Positions 44,176-52,411 of a stretch of 64,000 nt of DNA are shown here, piece by piece; position 1 is the first letter of the stretch, and every line of letters begins with the position of its first letter. The notes beneath the pieces are model-generated. The model saw only the letters and a program-made list of their open reading frames with translations, ran no database searches and was not told the origin of the DNA. This DNA comes from Helicobacter rodentium ATCC 700285 (GTDB lineage Bacteria > Campylobacterota > Campylobacteria > Campylobacterales > Helicobacteraceae). The stretch lies in NCBI RefSeq assembly GCF_000687535.1, contig NZ_JHWC01000007.1:59316-123315 (forward strand). Reading direction: 5' to 3'. A program made the translations under genes and the position numbers.

Positions 44176-45501
44176 TCAGATGAGATTAATCATTGCAGCT
44201 AGGATTCCAAGTGGAGCAATGAAGCGAATCACAAAATACCAGATTCTAAAGCTTATTCCTGTTAAATTTCCCTCAAGCATCGCATATACGCGCTCTTTAG
44301 GTAGAATCCAACCCATATAAAGACACATAAAAACTCCTGCTAATGGGAGCATAAAGGAGCTAGTTAAATAGACTAGCCAATCAAAAAGATTTTTATCAAA
44401 GAAAGTTAAAGGCGCAGAAAAAGCAGTTGTATTGCTAAGCAATGCGATAATGCCTAACAAATATGCACTAATGACGCTGATGAGGTTTGCTTTATATCTT
44501 TGCATAGAGAAACGTTCAATCAAATAACTATTAAGAGGTTCTAGCATAGAAACCGCCGAAGTAATACCTGCAAAAATCAAAGAAATAAAGAATAAAAACG
44601 CAATGACTTGTCCGCTAACACCCATATTTGCAAAAATGAGAGGTAGAGAAATAAAGACTAATCCAACGCCCTCTGTTGGTTCTGCACCATAACCAAAGAT
44701 GAAGGTAAAAATAACTAAACCTGCCACAAGACAAAATAAAAAATTAAGCAAGGCAATGATGATTGCAAAACGGACAAAATTTCCGTGTTTTGGCATAGAA
44801 TTAGAATAAGTTAAAATCACTCCAACGCCCAAAGAGAGTGAGAAAAAAGCTTGTCCGATTGCGCGAATAATGACTTCAGGGGTGATTTTTTCAAAATTTG
44901 GACTAAAGAGAAATTTAAAGGATTCCATAAAAGAATCTTGCAACATAGAATAAACGAGCAATCCCAAAAAGATAAATAAAAGCAAGGGCATTAAAATGAG
45001 ATTTAATTTTTCAATCCCAGCCTTTACGCCACGATTTAAGACATATGCACAGAGTGCAACAACTAGGAGATGCCATAGCATTTGCCATAAGATTTGACTG
45101 CTGACAAACCCTCCCCATAAGCTTTGTGTAGCTTCTAAAGTCTTAGGCATTCCTATAATGCTTAAAAACATATAATGCACTAACCAGCCTAAAACAACGA
45201 CATAAAAGGCAAAAATTAGAACACCAGAAATGACCATAAAGCCACCATATTTTAAAAATTTTAGATTTTTGGGCGCAAAAGATTCAAAGGTGCTTACGCT
45301 ATTTTGCCCACTTGATTTACCAAAGAGCATTTCTACAATAAAAACACTAACGCCAAAAAATAAAAAAGCCAATACAAACACAAGGACAAATGCAAAACCC
45401 CCATTTTGCCCCACCAAATAAGGGAATCCCCAAATCCCACCCAATCCAATAGCACTACCTGCAGTGGATAATACGAATCCTGCTTTGGAAAATCTTGTCA
45501 T
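44176..45501 (-). CDS. Sodium-dependent transporter, NSS (LeuT-like) family
   Basis: A 441-residue protein with about eleven membrane helices. The N-terminal helix FSKAGFVLSTAGSAIGLGGIWGFPYLVGQNGGFAFVLVF carries the Na+/substrate motif of NSS symporters, and ITSAVSMLEPLNSYLIERF the helix-8 region. Eleven-helix bacterial members such as MhsT import amino acids. Substrate unknown. Start MTRFSKAGF at 45501. Confidence 0.9.
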   Translation of the reverse strand: MTRFSKAGFVLSTAGSAIGLGGIWGFPYLVGQNGGFAFVLVFVLAFLFFGVSVFIVEMLFGKSSGQNSVSTFESFAPKNLKFLKYGGFMVISGVLIFAFYVVVLGWLVHYMFLSIIGMPKTLEATQSLWGGFVSSQILWQMLWHLLVVALCAYVLNRGVKAGIEKLNLILMPLLLFIFLGLLVYSMLQDSFMESFKFLFSPNFEKITPEVIIRAIGQAFFSLSLGVGVILTYSNSMPKHGNFVRFAIIIALLNFLFCLVAGLVIFTFIFGYGAEPTEGVGLVFISLPLIFANMGVSGQVIAFLFFISLIFAGITSAVSMLEPLNSYLIERFSMQRYKANLISVISAYLLGIIALLSNTTAFSAPLTFFDKNLFDWLVYLTSSFMLPLAGVFMCLYMGWILPKERVYAMLEGNLTGISFRIWYFVIRFIAPLGILAAMINLI

Positions 45502-45589
45502 AAAACCGCCTAAAAAGAATTTTAAAGTGTATCTTAGCAGAATCAGAGGCGAAAAATAAAGGTTTTTTTGAGAAAAGAAATATTTTTTA

Positions 45590-45652
45590 TCAAGAATGTA
45601 ACTTGGATTCCGTAATCACTCCTGCACTCTCTGCTAAGAGTAATGTAATCAT
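45590..45652 (-). pseudogene. Vestige of a PAAR-like gene
   Basis: The minus strand reads MITLLLAESAGVITESKLHS-stop. Its GVITES.LHS matches GVGVITESDLLHS of the PAAR-like protein at 46853-47545, and the bases are also similar (GGAGTGATTACGGAATCC against GGAGTAATTACAGAATCC). It lies just downstream of the probable immunity gene. Too short for certainty; it suggests an earlier second module. Confidence 0.4.
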
Positions 45653-45681
45653 TAAAAATACAACAATTAAGAGAATTTAGA

Positions 45682-46140
45682 TTATTTACATTCCTTGCAG
45701 TATTTTTTCACAATGCGTTCGACTTCGGCTTGGTATTCTTTAAGCTCATAAACCATAAGGCATTTAAAGGGTTGGTATGTGTAATCTATTTTATATTTGC
45801 TAGTCCATCTAGTGAGATTTTCTACAAATGTTAGAAATTGTGTGATATTGTCTTCGTTCTTATCATCAAAGAATAATGGCATATTCAGCTTTTCTTTGAT
45901 TATATAATACACTTCGCCCTTATCGTCATCAACAAATTTTTTAATACAATAGCGGAATCCTAATTTTTTTAGTGCATCAACTTTTAACTCAAACGTGAAA
46001 TCTTGGTTTGCAAATGCTCTTGTGCGTGAATTATTTCCATCAGCGTCCTTATAAGATGATTCTCCAAGCACCTCTGTTCCAGTCCATCCAAATACGATAT
46101 TTATCCCAATTAACATAGTTGCTAATATTATTTTTTTCAT
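45682..46140 (-). CDS. Probable secreted immunity protein of the Tae4-like effector
   Basis: I do not recognise the family by sequence. The 152-residue product has a signal peptide (MKKIILATMLIGINIVFGW), so it goes to the periplasm, where an amidase effector would act. It contains Cys in RYCIKKF, FKCLMVYEL and KYCKECK. The ATG at 46140 overlaps the stop of the amidase gene (ATGA), a tight coupling usual for toxin-immunity pairs. The immunity role is inferred from position and export signal. Confidence 0.65.
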   Translation of the reverse strand: MKKIILATMLIGINIVFGWTGTEVLGESSYKDADGNNSRTRAFANQDFTFELKVDALKKLGFRYCIKKFVDDDKGEVYYIIKEKLNMPLFFDDKNEDNITQFLTFVENLTRWTSKYKIDYTYQPFKCLMVYELKEYQAEVERIVKKYCKECK

Positions 46141-46577
46141 ATTAATTCCCAAAAATATAGTTTTTCAATAACGACCCAATCTCTTTTGTCAAGTAAGTAA
46201 TTGGTATTGTCTATGAATTGTTTCTTTTTCCCATTCCATAACGTGATATGTCCATTAGCGTTGTCCCACCCATTAATTATCATTGCTACCACTCCACTTT
46301 TATCAAACTTTGAAAATTCGTTATTGTAAAAATCAGTATTTTCTTGCTTTGTTTGCATAGATTTAGGATTATATGGTTCATCAGCATTTCCCCAAACGCT
46401 TTTTGAATGAAGAAAATTGATTGTATTAATAACTCCTGTTATATAAAGATATTCTTTGTCTTTGCCATACATAGAGTTATATTCTTTTACTTTAATTTCA
46501 GTATGAAGTGGCATTCCCCCATAATTTAAAGCATAACTTATAGAGGAGTTCCACCAACCAAAGCATATCTTTGCCAT
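46137..46577 (-). CDS. Tae4-like type VI amidase effector, C-terminal frame
   Basis: A 146-residue frame with SYALNYGGMPLHTEIKVKEYN and MIINGWDNANGHITLWNGKKKQFID. The second resembles the catalytic-His motif of Tae4 (GWSNARGHVTLWNG in the Salmonella protein as I recall it), the first the region after the catalytic Cys. Tae4 cuts the D-Glu-mDAP bond of peptidoglycan. The expected Cys lies in N.CA.R.SYALN; here the stretch reads CFGWWNSSISYALN, so the only nearby Cys is about three residues further away than expected. The upstream frame 46538-46831 holds the rest of the domain, implying a frameshift or start change. Confidence 0.68.
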   Translation of the reverse strand: MAKICFGWWNSSISYALNYGGMPLHTEIKVKEYNSMYGKDKEYLYITGVINTINFLHSKSVWGNADEPYNPKSMQTKQENTDFYNNEFSKFDKSGVVAMIINGWDNANGHITLWNGKKKQFIDNTNYLLDKRDWVVIEKLYFWELI

Positions 46578-46831
46578 ATAGAATCATCATAATTGTTGTT
46601 TATGATTTGCTCTATCACCTCTTTGGCTGTTTGCTCTGCTGCTTTTTGTGAGAAGCCATACCATTTACCCTTATCTATAATAGCTTGTTTAAATATTTCT
46701 TGCAAGTTTTTATCGTTTGGATTGGCAGTATTGATTTTATTGTATGCCTCTCTCACACTCTTCCAACTTGGTCTTTTGCATTCTATGCTTACAGATTTAT
46801 CTCCACAAGTTGCTGTTATTTTTATGCTCAT
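46538..46831 (-). CDS. Tae4-like type VI amidase effector, N-terminal frame
   Basis: A 97-residue frame: MSIKITATCGDKSVSIECKRPSWKSVREAYNKINTANPNDKNLQEIFKQAII. RPSWKSVREAYNKIN is like the opening of Tae4 (RPSF.EAW.AF.K.N). It ends IWQRYALVGGTPL, in phase with nothing, 40 bases into the next frame. RYALVGGTPL also resembles SYALNYGGMPL of that frame, so a short internal duplication with a shift is possible. Both frames together (about 230 residues) match one effector. It starts 21 bases after the PAAR-like gene. Confidence 0.62.
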   Translation of the reverse strand: MSIKITATCGDKSVSIECKRPSWKSVREAYNKINTANPNDKNLQEIFKQAIIDKGKWYGFSQKAAEQTAKEVIEQIINNNYDDSIWQRYALVGGTPL

Positions 46832-46852
46832 TTATACTCCTTTTATTTAGGA

Positions 46853-47545
46853 TTATTTATCTTTAAAAGCATTTTCAATAAATACTTCATTATTATCATT
46901 CACTTTCCCTTTGAGAGTAAAGCTATTATCTTGTGTTTTTACTTCTACCCCTACTTCCTCCCCCTCATTATATCCTTGTGTTCTTATATGTAAGTTTATA
47001 TCTTGTGAATGTCTTGAGATGTCCTTAAGCTTTGTTTTGTTCTCTCCATAAGAAAAATATATTTCTGTGATTTGCTTTTCTTCCTCTTGTGTAGAATCTT
47101 TGTGTGAGTTACAATGGGATTCCATAGTGCTTTGTGTATTAAGTCTTGCATTTTCACTTTGTTTAGCCTCTCCCTCCCTTGCTTTATTTCCTTTCTCATT
47201 TAAATACACAAGATTATGAGACGTTTTATTTTGCAATGTAAGAGGAAAGCCTTTATCCGTAAGAATTGTTGGAATCTGACTTTGTAAAATTACTCCACTG
47301 CCATTTACCTCTAAGATTGAGGAAATTGCATTGGGTGGGATAGTAGAAACTTGTGTGCAAGGAGTAGGAATCCCTGCGATATTGTTTGTGCAACCTATGA
47401 TAGGAGAATGAAGTAAATCGGATTCTGTAATTACTCCTACGCCCTCTACTTCAAGTAAATTTCCACAAATGCTTTTTAATTGCACGATTCCTTTATGAGG
47501 ACAAGTGAGTATGTCAGATTCTAAAAGAGGATTCGTCTCATTCAT
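46853..47545 (-). CDS. PAAR-like type VI spike protein with C-terminal extension
   Basis: A 230-residue protein. Residues 8-100 (LESDILTCPHKGIVQLKSICGNLLEVEGVGVITESDLLHSPIIGCTNNIAGIPTPCTQVSTIPPNAISSILEVNGSGVILQSQIPTILTDKGFPLTL) look like a PAAR-like domain, with repeated short strands, CPH and GC...PC elements that could bind metal and cap the VgrG spike. A polar linker follows, then a C-terminal domain (ITEIYFSYGENKTKLKDISRHSQDINLHIRTQGYNEGEEVGVEVKTQDNSFTLKGKV). It would deliver the amidase encoded just downstream. No T6SS core gene is in the window. Confidence 0.65.
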   Translation of the reverse strand: MNETNPLLESDILTCPHKGIVQLKSICGNLLEVEGVGVITESDLLHSPIIGCTNNIAGIPTPCTQVSTIPPNAISSILEVNGSGVILQSQIPTILTDKGFPLTLQNKTSHNLVYLNEKGNKAREGEAKQSENARLNTQSTMESHCNSHKDSTQEEEKQITEIYFSYGENKTKLKDISRHSQDINLHIRTQGYNEGEEVGVEVKTQDNSFTLKGKVNDNNEVFIENAFKDK

Positions 47546-47668
47546 AAAGAATCCTTATAATCAATTTATTAGACAAATAAAATTGTAACCAATTTTCTTG
47601 AATCTCTCAAGTTTTTATGTTTTTGGGAAATTTTATCTTGGGAGAATTATGCAATCAAAAATAAGGGA

Positions 47669-49399
47669 TTAAGTATGGAATCCCATTTCTCGCCCCCCAT
47701 CAAAGTTGGAGTTTAGTTCGCGTTTGATTTCATCTAAAAAGCTTTGTGTTTCAAAGAGTGGTTTGGGAAGACTTGCAATATTGTAGGCAGTATTTTTAAC
47801 TACAAGCGCAATTTGTCCTCCACTTAAGGCAAATTCAGCAAGTTTGTTGAGATTAAAATTTTTCTCAAAAGGTGCATTTTTGGGGAGTAATTTCTCCCAA
47901 AGTTTAACGCGCTCATTGAAATTTGGTTTTTTAAATTCAATTTTATAGTTGAAACGTCTTGAAAAAGCGGTATCCAATGTTTCTAGTAAATTGGTTGTAG
48001 CAATGAGGATTCCATCAAATCTTTCAATTTGTTCTAAAAAAATATTTTGCATTTGATTGTGCATTTTGTCTGCTCCGCTTCCATTGGTGGTGCGTGTGCT
48101 TAAAAATTGGTCTGCCTCATCTAGTAACAAAATAGGAGTTTGTTTGCTTCTAGTGCATAATTCTTTGTAGGATTCAAAAATTTTGCGGACATTTTTTTCG
48201 CTTTCCCCCACATACATAGAGAGAATTTTGGAGCAATCAAAACTTAAAACGGGTTTTTTGAGTGATTTGGCTAGAGCTAGAGCTGTGAGTGTTTTGCCTG
48301 TGCCTGCAGCCCCATAGAAGATAATTTTTGCATCAATCCCGCGTTTTGTGTCTTTGATTCCCCAGTCTTTTAGGTGTTGCAAGACTTTAGAATCCATTTG
48401 CTTGAGTAAAGTTTCAAGTGTTGTTTTAGTGCTTGGGCTTAATACAACTTCGCTTAATGGGACTTTGGGTTGCAAAAACTCAAAGATTTCTTGCTCCAAA
48501 ACAAGGGATTTTAGGCTGATACGTTCTTTTTTGCTATGGTTTTGTGAATGAGTGATTCGTTTGAGAATCTCATCAGGGATAAAAAAAGTGCGATTAATCC
48601 CACCAAAAGGGCTTAAGATTTCATCATAATCCACCAAGCCTTTTTCCACTAAGCGACTTCTATCGTCTAAAAGTGTGCGATTCTGCATTCGTTCATAATC
48701 ATTCATACTAACAAGATTTATCAAGACATTTAATTCGCGCCCTTCGCTTTCTTTTCCTAGATATTCTTCCCGTAAGAGAGCAATAAAAATGATTTTCTCT
48801 TGTGTATTAAGATTGTATTCTTTAAATAAAATTTCTAAACTTAATTTTTCTTTTGTTAAATCTAAACGCTCGTTAATTCTTTGTTGGAGTAGCTTGAATT
48901 TCTGCATACCTTTGTTGAGGAGTGGTGAAGTATGATTATCTTTTTTGTAAGGGCTTAAGCTGTGCAGTAATTCAATGGATAAAAATTGGTCTTTGAGGTA
49001 TTCTAAGTGATCATTGTAGGGTGCGATTTTTGGAAGTTTGGGGTTAATCTCTCCCTCTTCAAGGAGCTTTAAAAAGCTAGAACTTAGGCTAAAGGCAGTG
49101 TTGATTAATTCTAGTAAAATCACTTCTTGATTTAAATTTTTCAAAAAACTTTGTTGGTTAATCCAGCCCAATTCCAAAAGATTTTTAAAATAAGGCAGAT
49201 ATTCTAAAATTGCCACTTCATTTTGTGGGCTAAAAAGTGTGTTGATAATATCTAAACAAATGTTTTCATCGTTGCCTTTTAAGATTTCTACACATAAATG
49301 CCGCAAGATAAGTGCTTCTTTTTGACTGCATTTTAAAAAAGGGTAGATTTTAGTTTTGTGAATGGGGTTAGTTTGTAAAAAGTCTAATAAATACTGCAT
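47669..49399 (-). CDS. AAA+ family ATPase
   Basis: A 576-residue protein with a long helical N-terminal half (1 to about 330) without a known domain, and a C-terminal AAA+ module: Walker A YGAAGTGKT, Walker B ILLLDEADQFLS, sensor/second region of homology ILIATTNLLETLDTAFSRRFNYKIEF with the arginine-finger pair RR, and a lid ending SGGQIALVVKNTAY. Such ATPases remodel proteins; the target is unknown. It overlaps the upstream efflux gene by 16 bases. Closeness to the effector island may be chance. Confidence 0.8.
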   Translation of the reverse strand: MQYLLDFLQTNPIHKTKIYPFLKCSQKEALILRHLCVEILKGNDENICLDIINTLFSPQNEVAILEYLPYFKNLLELGWINQQSFLKNLNQEVILLELINTAFSLSSSFLKLLEEGEINPKLPKIAPYNDHLEYLKDQFLSIELLHSLSPYKKDNHTSPLLNKGMQKFKLLQQRINERLDLTKEKLSLEILFKEYNLNTQEKIIFIALLREEYLGKESEGRELNVLINLVSMNDYERMQNRTLLDDRSRLVEKGLVDYDEILSPFGGINRTFFIPDEILKRITHSQNHSKKERISLKSLVLEQEIFEFLQPKVPLSEVVLSPSTKTTLETLLKQMDSKVLQHLKDWGIKDTKRGIDAKIIFYGAAGTGKTLTALALAKSLKKPVLSFDCSKILSMYVGESEKNVRKIFESYKELCTRSKQTPILLLDEADQFLSTRTTNGSGADKMHNQMQNIFLEQIERFDGILIATTNLLETLDTAFSRRFNYKIEFKKPNFNERVKLWEKLLPKNAPFEKNFNLNKLAEFALSGGQIALVVKNTAYNIASLPKPLFETQSFLDEIKRELNSNFDGGREMGFHT

Positions 49400-50334
49400 G
49401 CTGCTCCTTCATCATCGTAAGGGTCAAGATGTGTGATGATTTCCCATTTACCCTCTAAGTTTTGAATTGTGCATTCAATTTTATCTGCTACTTTGTGTGC
49501 TTCTAGCAAGGAGATATTAGGGTCAAAAACGAGATGAACTTCTACAAAGTTGGTTTCACCACTTTGCCGAGTTTTTAAGTCGTGATAGCTTTGCACTTGT
49601 GGGGCAGAGTTTAAAATTTGTTTGATAGAATTTATTTTTTGTTCATCCAATGCCTTGTCTAGCAAAATAAATACGCCCTCTTTAAGCAATCCCAATGCAG
49701 AATATGCTACATAGATTCCAATCCCAAATCCAAAGATTGCATCAATAGCGTGAAATTCGGTCCATTGCACAAGTATAAGGGCTAACAATACTGCCATATT
49801 GCTCAAAATATCTGTTTTGTAATGTAGAGCGTCTGCCTTGATGACTAGGTTGTTGCTTTTTTTGGCAATATAGTTTAGATAAATTACGAGTGCAGTTGTT
49901 AAAACAAGAGAAAAAATCATTACATAAAGCGAATAATCTAAGTGTGCTAACTCTCCGCCAAAAATAAGTTTTTTGCAAGATTGATAGAGGATAAAGATTC
50001 CAGAAACTAAAATCACGCTACCCTCAATGACAGCAGCAAGAGATTCTATTTTCCCTCTACCATAATTAAAATCAGAATCTGCGGGTTTTTCGGCTTTTGT
50101 AACCGCATAGAGATTAAAAAGTGAGGCGGATAAATCTAGTAAAGAATCAATCGCACTAGCAAGAATCGCCACTGAACCGCTTAGGATTCCAACGATGAAT
50201 TTTACTACAATAAGGACAAAAGCAGTCAAGCTTGAAACGATTGTTGCTTGACGTTGAAGGCTTATTTTAGGCTTTTTTGAAAAATCTGTGGAACAATTAT
50301 TGGGCATAGGGTTTGTTGAAAGAGACATTGACAA
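49384..50334 (-). CDS. Cation diffusion facilitator transporter (FieF-like)
   Basis: A 316-residue efflux protein with six helices and intracellular metal sites ASAIDSLLDLSASLFN and DALHYKTDILSNMAVLLAL (the two HxxxD/DxxxD motifs), then a cytoplasmic domain SYHDLKTRQSGETNFVEVHLVFDPNISLLEAHKVADKIE. This form is close to FieF/YiiP, which export Fe2+ or Zn2+. More canonical than the CDF protein at 4663. Follows tsaB by three bases. Confidence 0.9.
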   Translation of the reverse strand: MSMSLSTNPMPNNCSTDFSKKPKISLQRQATIVSSLTAFVLIVVKFIVGILSGSVAILASAIDSLLDLSASLFNLYAVTKAEKPADSDFNYGRGKIESLAAVIEGSVILVSGIFILYQSCKKLIFGGELAHLDYSLYVMIFSLVLTTALVIYLNYIAKKSNNLVIKADALHYKTDILSNMAVLLALILVQWTEFHAIDAIFGFGIGIYVAYSALGLLKEGVFILLDKALDEQKINSIKQILNSAPQVQSYHDLKTRQSGETNFVEVHLVFDPNISLLEAHKVADKIECTIQNLEGKWEIITHLDPYDDEGAACSIY

Positions 50335-50337
50335 CCT

Positions 50338-50886
50338 TTAAACGGGTGGGAGTAAATAAAGAGGTTTTAATTGCGTATCAAAAAGTGCAAGATTTAAAAA
50401 ATCAGGCAAGACAAAAGGTTGCATTGGGGGTGGTGAATCATAGTTGCGCAAAGTGATTCCCATTTCTCTTGCTTCTTTTTCTAGGGGTTGGGATTTGAAA
50501 GCTTTATCTGTTGGAGCTAGAATCTCTCCTTTTGTGGGATATTCTTTGATGAAATAGCAGTTTCCATAGGCTTTAATGGGGGAATTAGCGTTAAAATAAA
50601 AGGCATTTGTGGCATAAAGTTTTATATTTTGTGTAATCTCTAGGGTTTTAGCAAAGAGATAGATTAGTTTTAAAGCCATAAAACTGCCCGGACCACGCAC
50701 GAAATATAGACTATCAAAAGCAACCTTTTGTTTTTGGAGGTTGATAAAAAATGGTATCAAGTTATCACTTAGAGGATTGGAAATTTGATAGGATTCCATT
50801 AGTTTCCACTTTTCTTTTGTTTTGGTATATATCCCTAGCAGTGTAGGCTTACCTGAAAGATTGGGTAAGATTAAAATTTTATGCAT
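50338..50886 (-). CDS. tsaB: TsaB-like protein (tRNA t6A synthesis)
   Basis: A 182-residue protein starting [22 protein letters not shown], with [22 protein letters not shown] in the place of TsaB's GPGSFTGLRIG motif. TsaB partners TsaD and TsaE to make threonylcarbamoyl-adenosine in tRNA. It is short and diverged, as I recall for Helicobacter; the order minC-lpxC-tsaB supports it. Its ATG overlaps the lpxC stop; an upstream in-frame ATG at 50925 would overlap lpxC further. Confidence 0.72.
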   Translation of the reverse strand: MHKILILPNLSGKPTLLGIYTKTKEKWKLMESYQISNPLSDNLIPFFINLQKQKVAFDSLYFVRGPGSFMALKLIYLFAKTLEITQNIKLYATNAFYFNANSPIKAYGNCYFIKEYPTKGEILAPTDKAFKSQPLEKEAREMGITLRNYDSPPPMQPFVLPDFLNLALFDTQLKPLYLLPPV

Positions 50887-51766
50887 TTTGCAGGGCGTAT
50901 TCATAAATTTTTTGGGATTCCTCACTTTCTACAATCTCATAAGTCTCACTATTTTCCAAAAGCTTTTTGGTAAGCAAATGGTTAAGTTTGTGGCTACCTG
51001 CATACGAAATATATGTGCCAAGTAGCGGAATCCCAAGCAAAGACATATCGCCAATCGCATCAAGAATTTTATGGCGGACAAATTCTTCTTTATAACGCAA
51101 ACCCTCTTTGTTTAGAATCGTAGTATCATCTAATACGATTGCGTTATCTAACGAGCCACCCAAAGCAAGTCCTATGGAGCGCAAATATTGCACTTCATTT
51201 AGAAATCCAAAGGTTCTAGCGCGTGCAATTTCTTCTTTATAACTTTGAGTGGAGAATTTGAATTTGTAGGATTGTGTTCCAATAGCGGGGTGAGGGAAAT
51301 GGATAGAAAAGTCAAAAATACATTCACTGCTAGGTTCAAACCTTACAAATTTATCCCCTTCTTTTACTTCAATGGGAGCTTTAATTTTTAAAATTTTTTT
51401 TGTAGAGGATTGTTTAAGGATACCTGCCTCTTCAAGTAGCATACAATACCCTATACTGCTTCCGTCCATAATCGGCACTTCTTCATTGTCCAATGTGATT
51501 CTTAGGTTGTCAATCCCATAGGCGTGAATCGCAGAGAGTAGATGTTCAATCGTAGAGATTTTATATCCCTCTTTAGCAATCACCGTTGCCATTGTAGTAT
51601 CTACAACATTTTCGGGGTTTAAGGGGATATTTACCCTCACATCACTGCGATAGAAGTGAATCCCGCAATTTTCATCTAAAGGTTCTAAAGTCATTTTTAC
51701 CGGCACACCTTTGTGTAAGCCAATTCCGACTAATTCTACTTTTTTTGTAATGGTTTGTTGTTTCAT
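50879..51766 (-). CDS. lpxC: UDP-3-O-acyl-N-acetylglucosamine deacetylase
   Basis: Zinc enzyme of the committed step of lipid A synthesis. The 295-residue protein has [19 protein letters not shown] (zinc His), [29 protein letters not shown], and [16 protein letters not shown] (zinc His and Asp). Length is normal. Its ATG overlaps the minC stop by four bases. Confidence 0.97.
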   Translation of the reverse strand: MKQQTITKKVELVGIGLHKGVPVKMTLEPLDENCGIHFYRSDVRVNIPLNPENVVDTTMATVIAKEGYKISTIEHLLSAIHAYGIDNLRITLDNEEVPIMDGSSIGYCMLLEEAGILKQSSTKKILKIKAPIEVKEGDKFVRFEPSSECIFDFSIHFPHPAIGTQSYKFKFSTQSYKEEIARARTFGFLNEVQYLRSIGLALGGSLDNAIVLDDTTILNKEGLRYKEEFVRHKILDAIGDMSLLGIPLLGTYISYAGSHKLNHLLTKKLLENSETYEIVESEESQKIYEYALQNA

Positions 51767-52401
51767 TGTAGTTCCTCTATAAGGATTTTATTTTGTGTTT
51801 TATAAATTTTGTTTTGAGAATGTTGTAATAATTCTTTGTCTAAAATCTCTCCACCGAAGAGAATATTACCTTCGCCCACTTTACCTAAAATCATATAATC
51901 TCCATTGCAAAATATATTTCCATTGATTTCTCCAAAGATTTGAATATTGCCCTCACTTTGAATATGCGCACCGCTATTAATGCGTCCAAAAATTGTTAAA
52001 TCTCCTTGAGTGATGATTTCTTCGCCACTACGAATGGTGCGATGTAAAACGAGTGTGGGTTTGGTTTGTGGATTCTTTGTTTCTGTATTTTGGGATTCTA
52101 GGTTGGATTTATTGTTGGGTAGTATTGTGGATTGTGTATTGGAGTTTTCTAGGCTTAGATGTATTTGTCCCTTTGCTTCGCCTTGTTTTATCTCTAGCGA
52201 TTCTATAAAATTAAGATTTTTGGAAACTAGGTAATGATAGAGCGAAAGGTTGTTGGTGGAATTGGATTTGATAGGATAAGTAAAAACCATTAAAAAATCT
52301 TTTAATAAAACAAAATTTTTTTCAATATAAGCAATCGTTTCTTGTTCGTTCCCTTGTGTAAAAACAAAAGCACGAAAGTTTTTTTGTCTTGCTTGAACCA
52401 T
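51763..52401 (-). CDS. minC: Septum site-determining protein MinC
   Basis: Division inhibitor that keeps FtsZ rings away from the poles. The 212-residue protein has a variable N-terminal domain and the C-terminal beta-helix [70 protein letters not shown] typical of MinC. I take the ATG at 52401 (MVQARQKNF), since the longer frame would run into the peptidase gene. Confidence 0.88.
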   Translation of the reverse strand: MVQARQKNFRAFVFTQGNEQETIAYIEKNFVLLKDFLMVFTYPIKSNSTNNLSLYHYLVSKNLNFIESLEIKQGEAKGQIHLSLENSNTQSTILPNNKSNLESQNTETKNPQTKPTLVLHRTIRSGEEIITQGDLTIFGRINSGAHIQSEGNIQIFGEINGNIFCNGDYMILGKVGEGNILFGGEILDKELLQHSQNKIYKTQNKILIEELQ

Positions 52402-52411
52402 AAATGCGCCT

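Noticed and set aside
47669..49399. AAA+ ATPase as ClpV of a type VI system
   Set aside because: It has a single AAA+ module and no Clp N-domain; ClpV has two modules and is about 850 residues.
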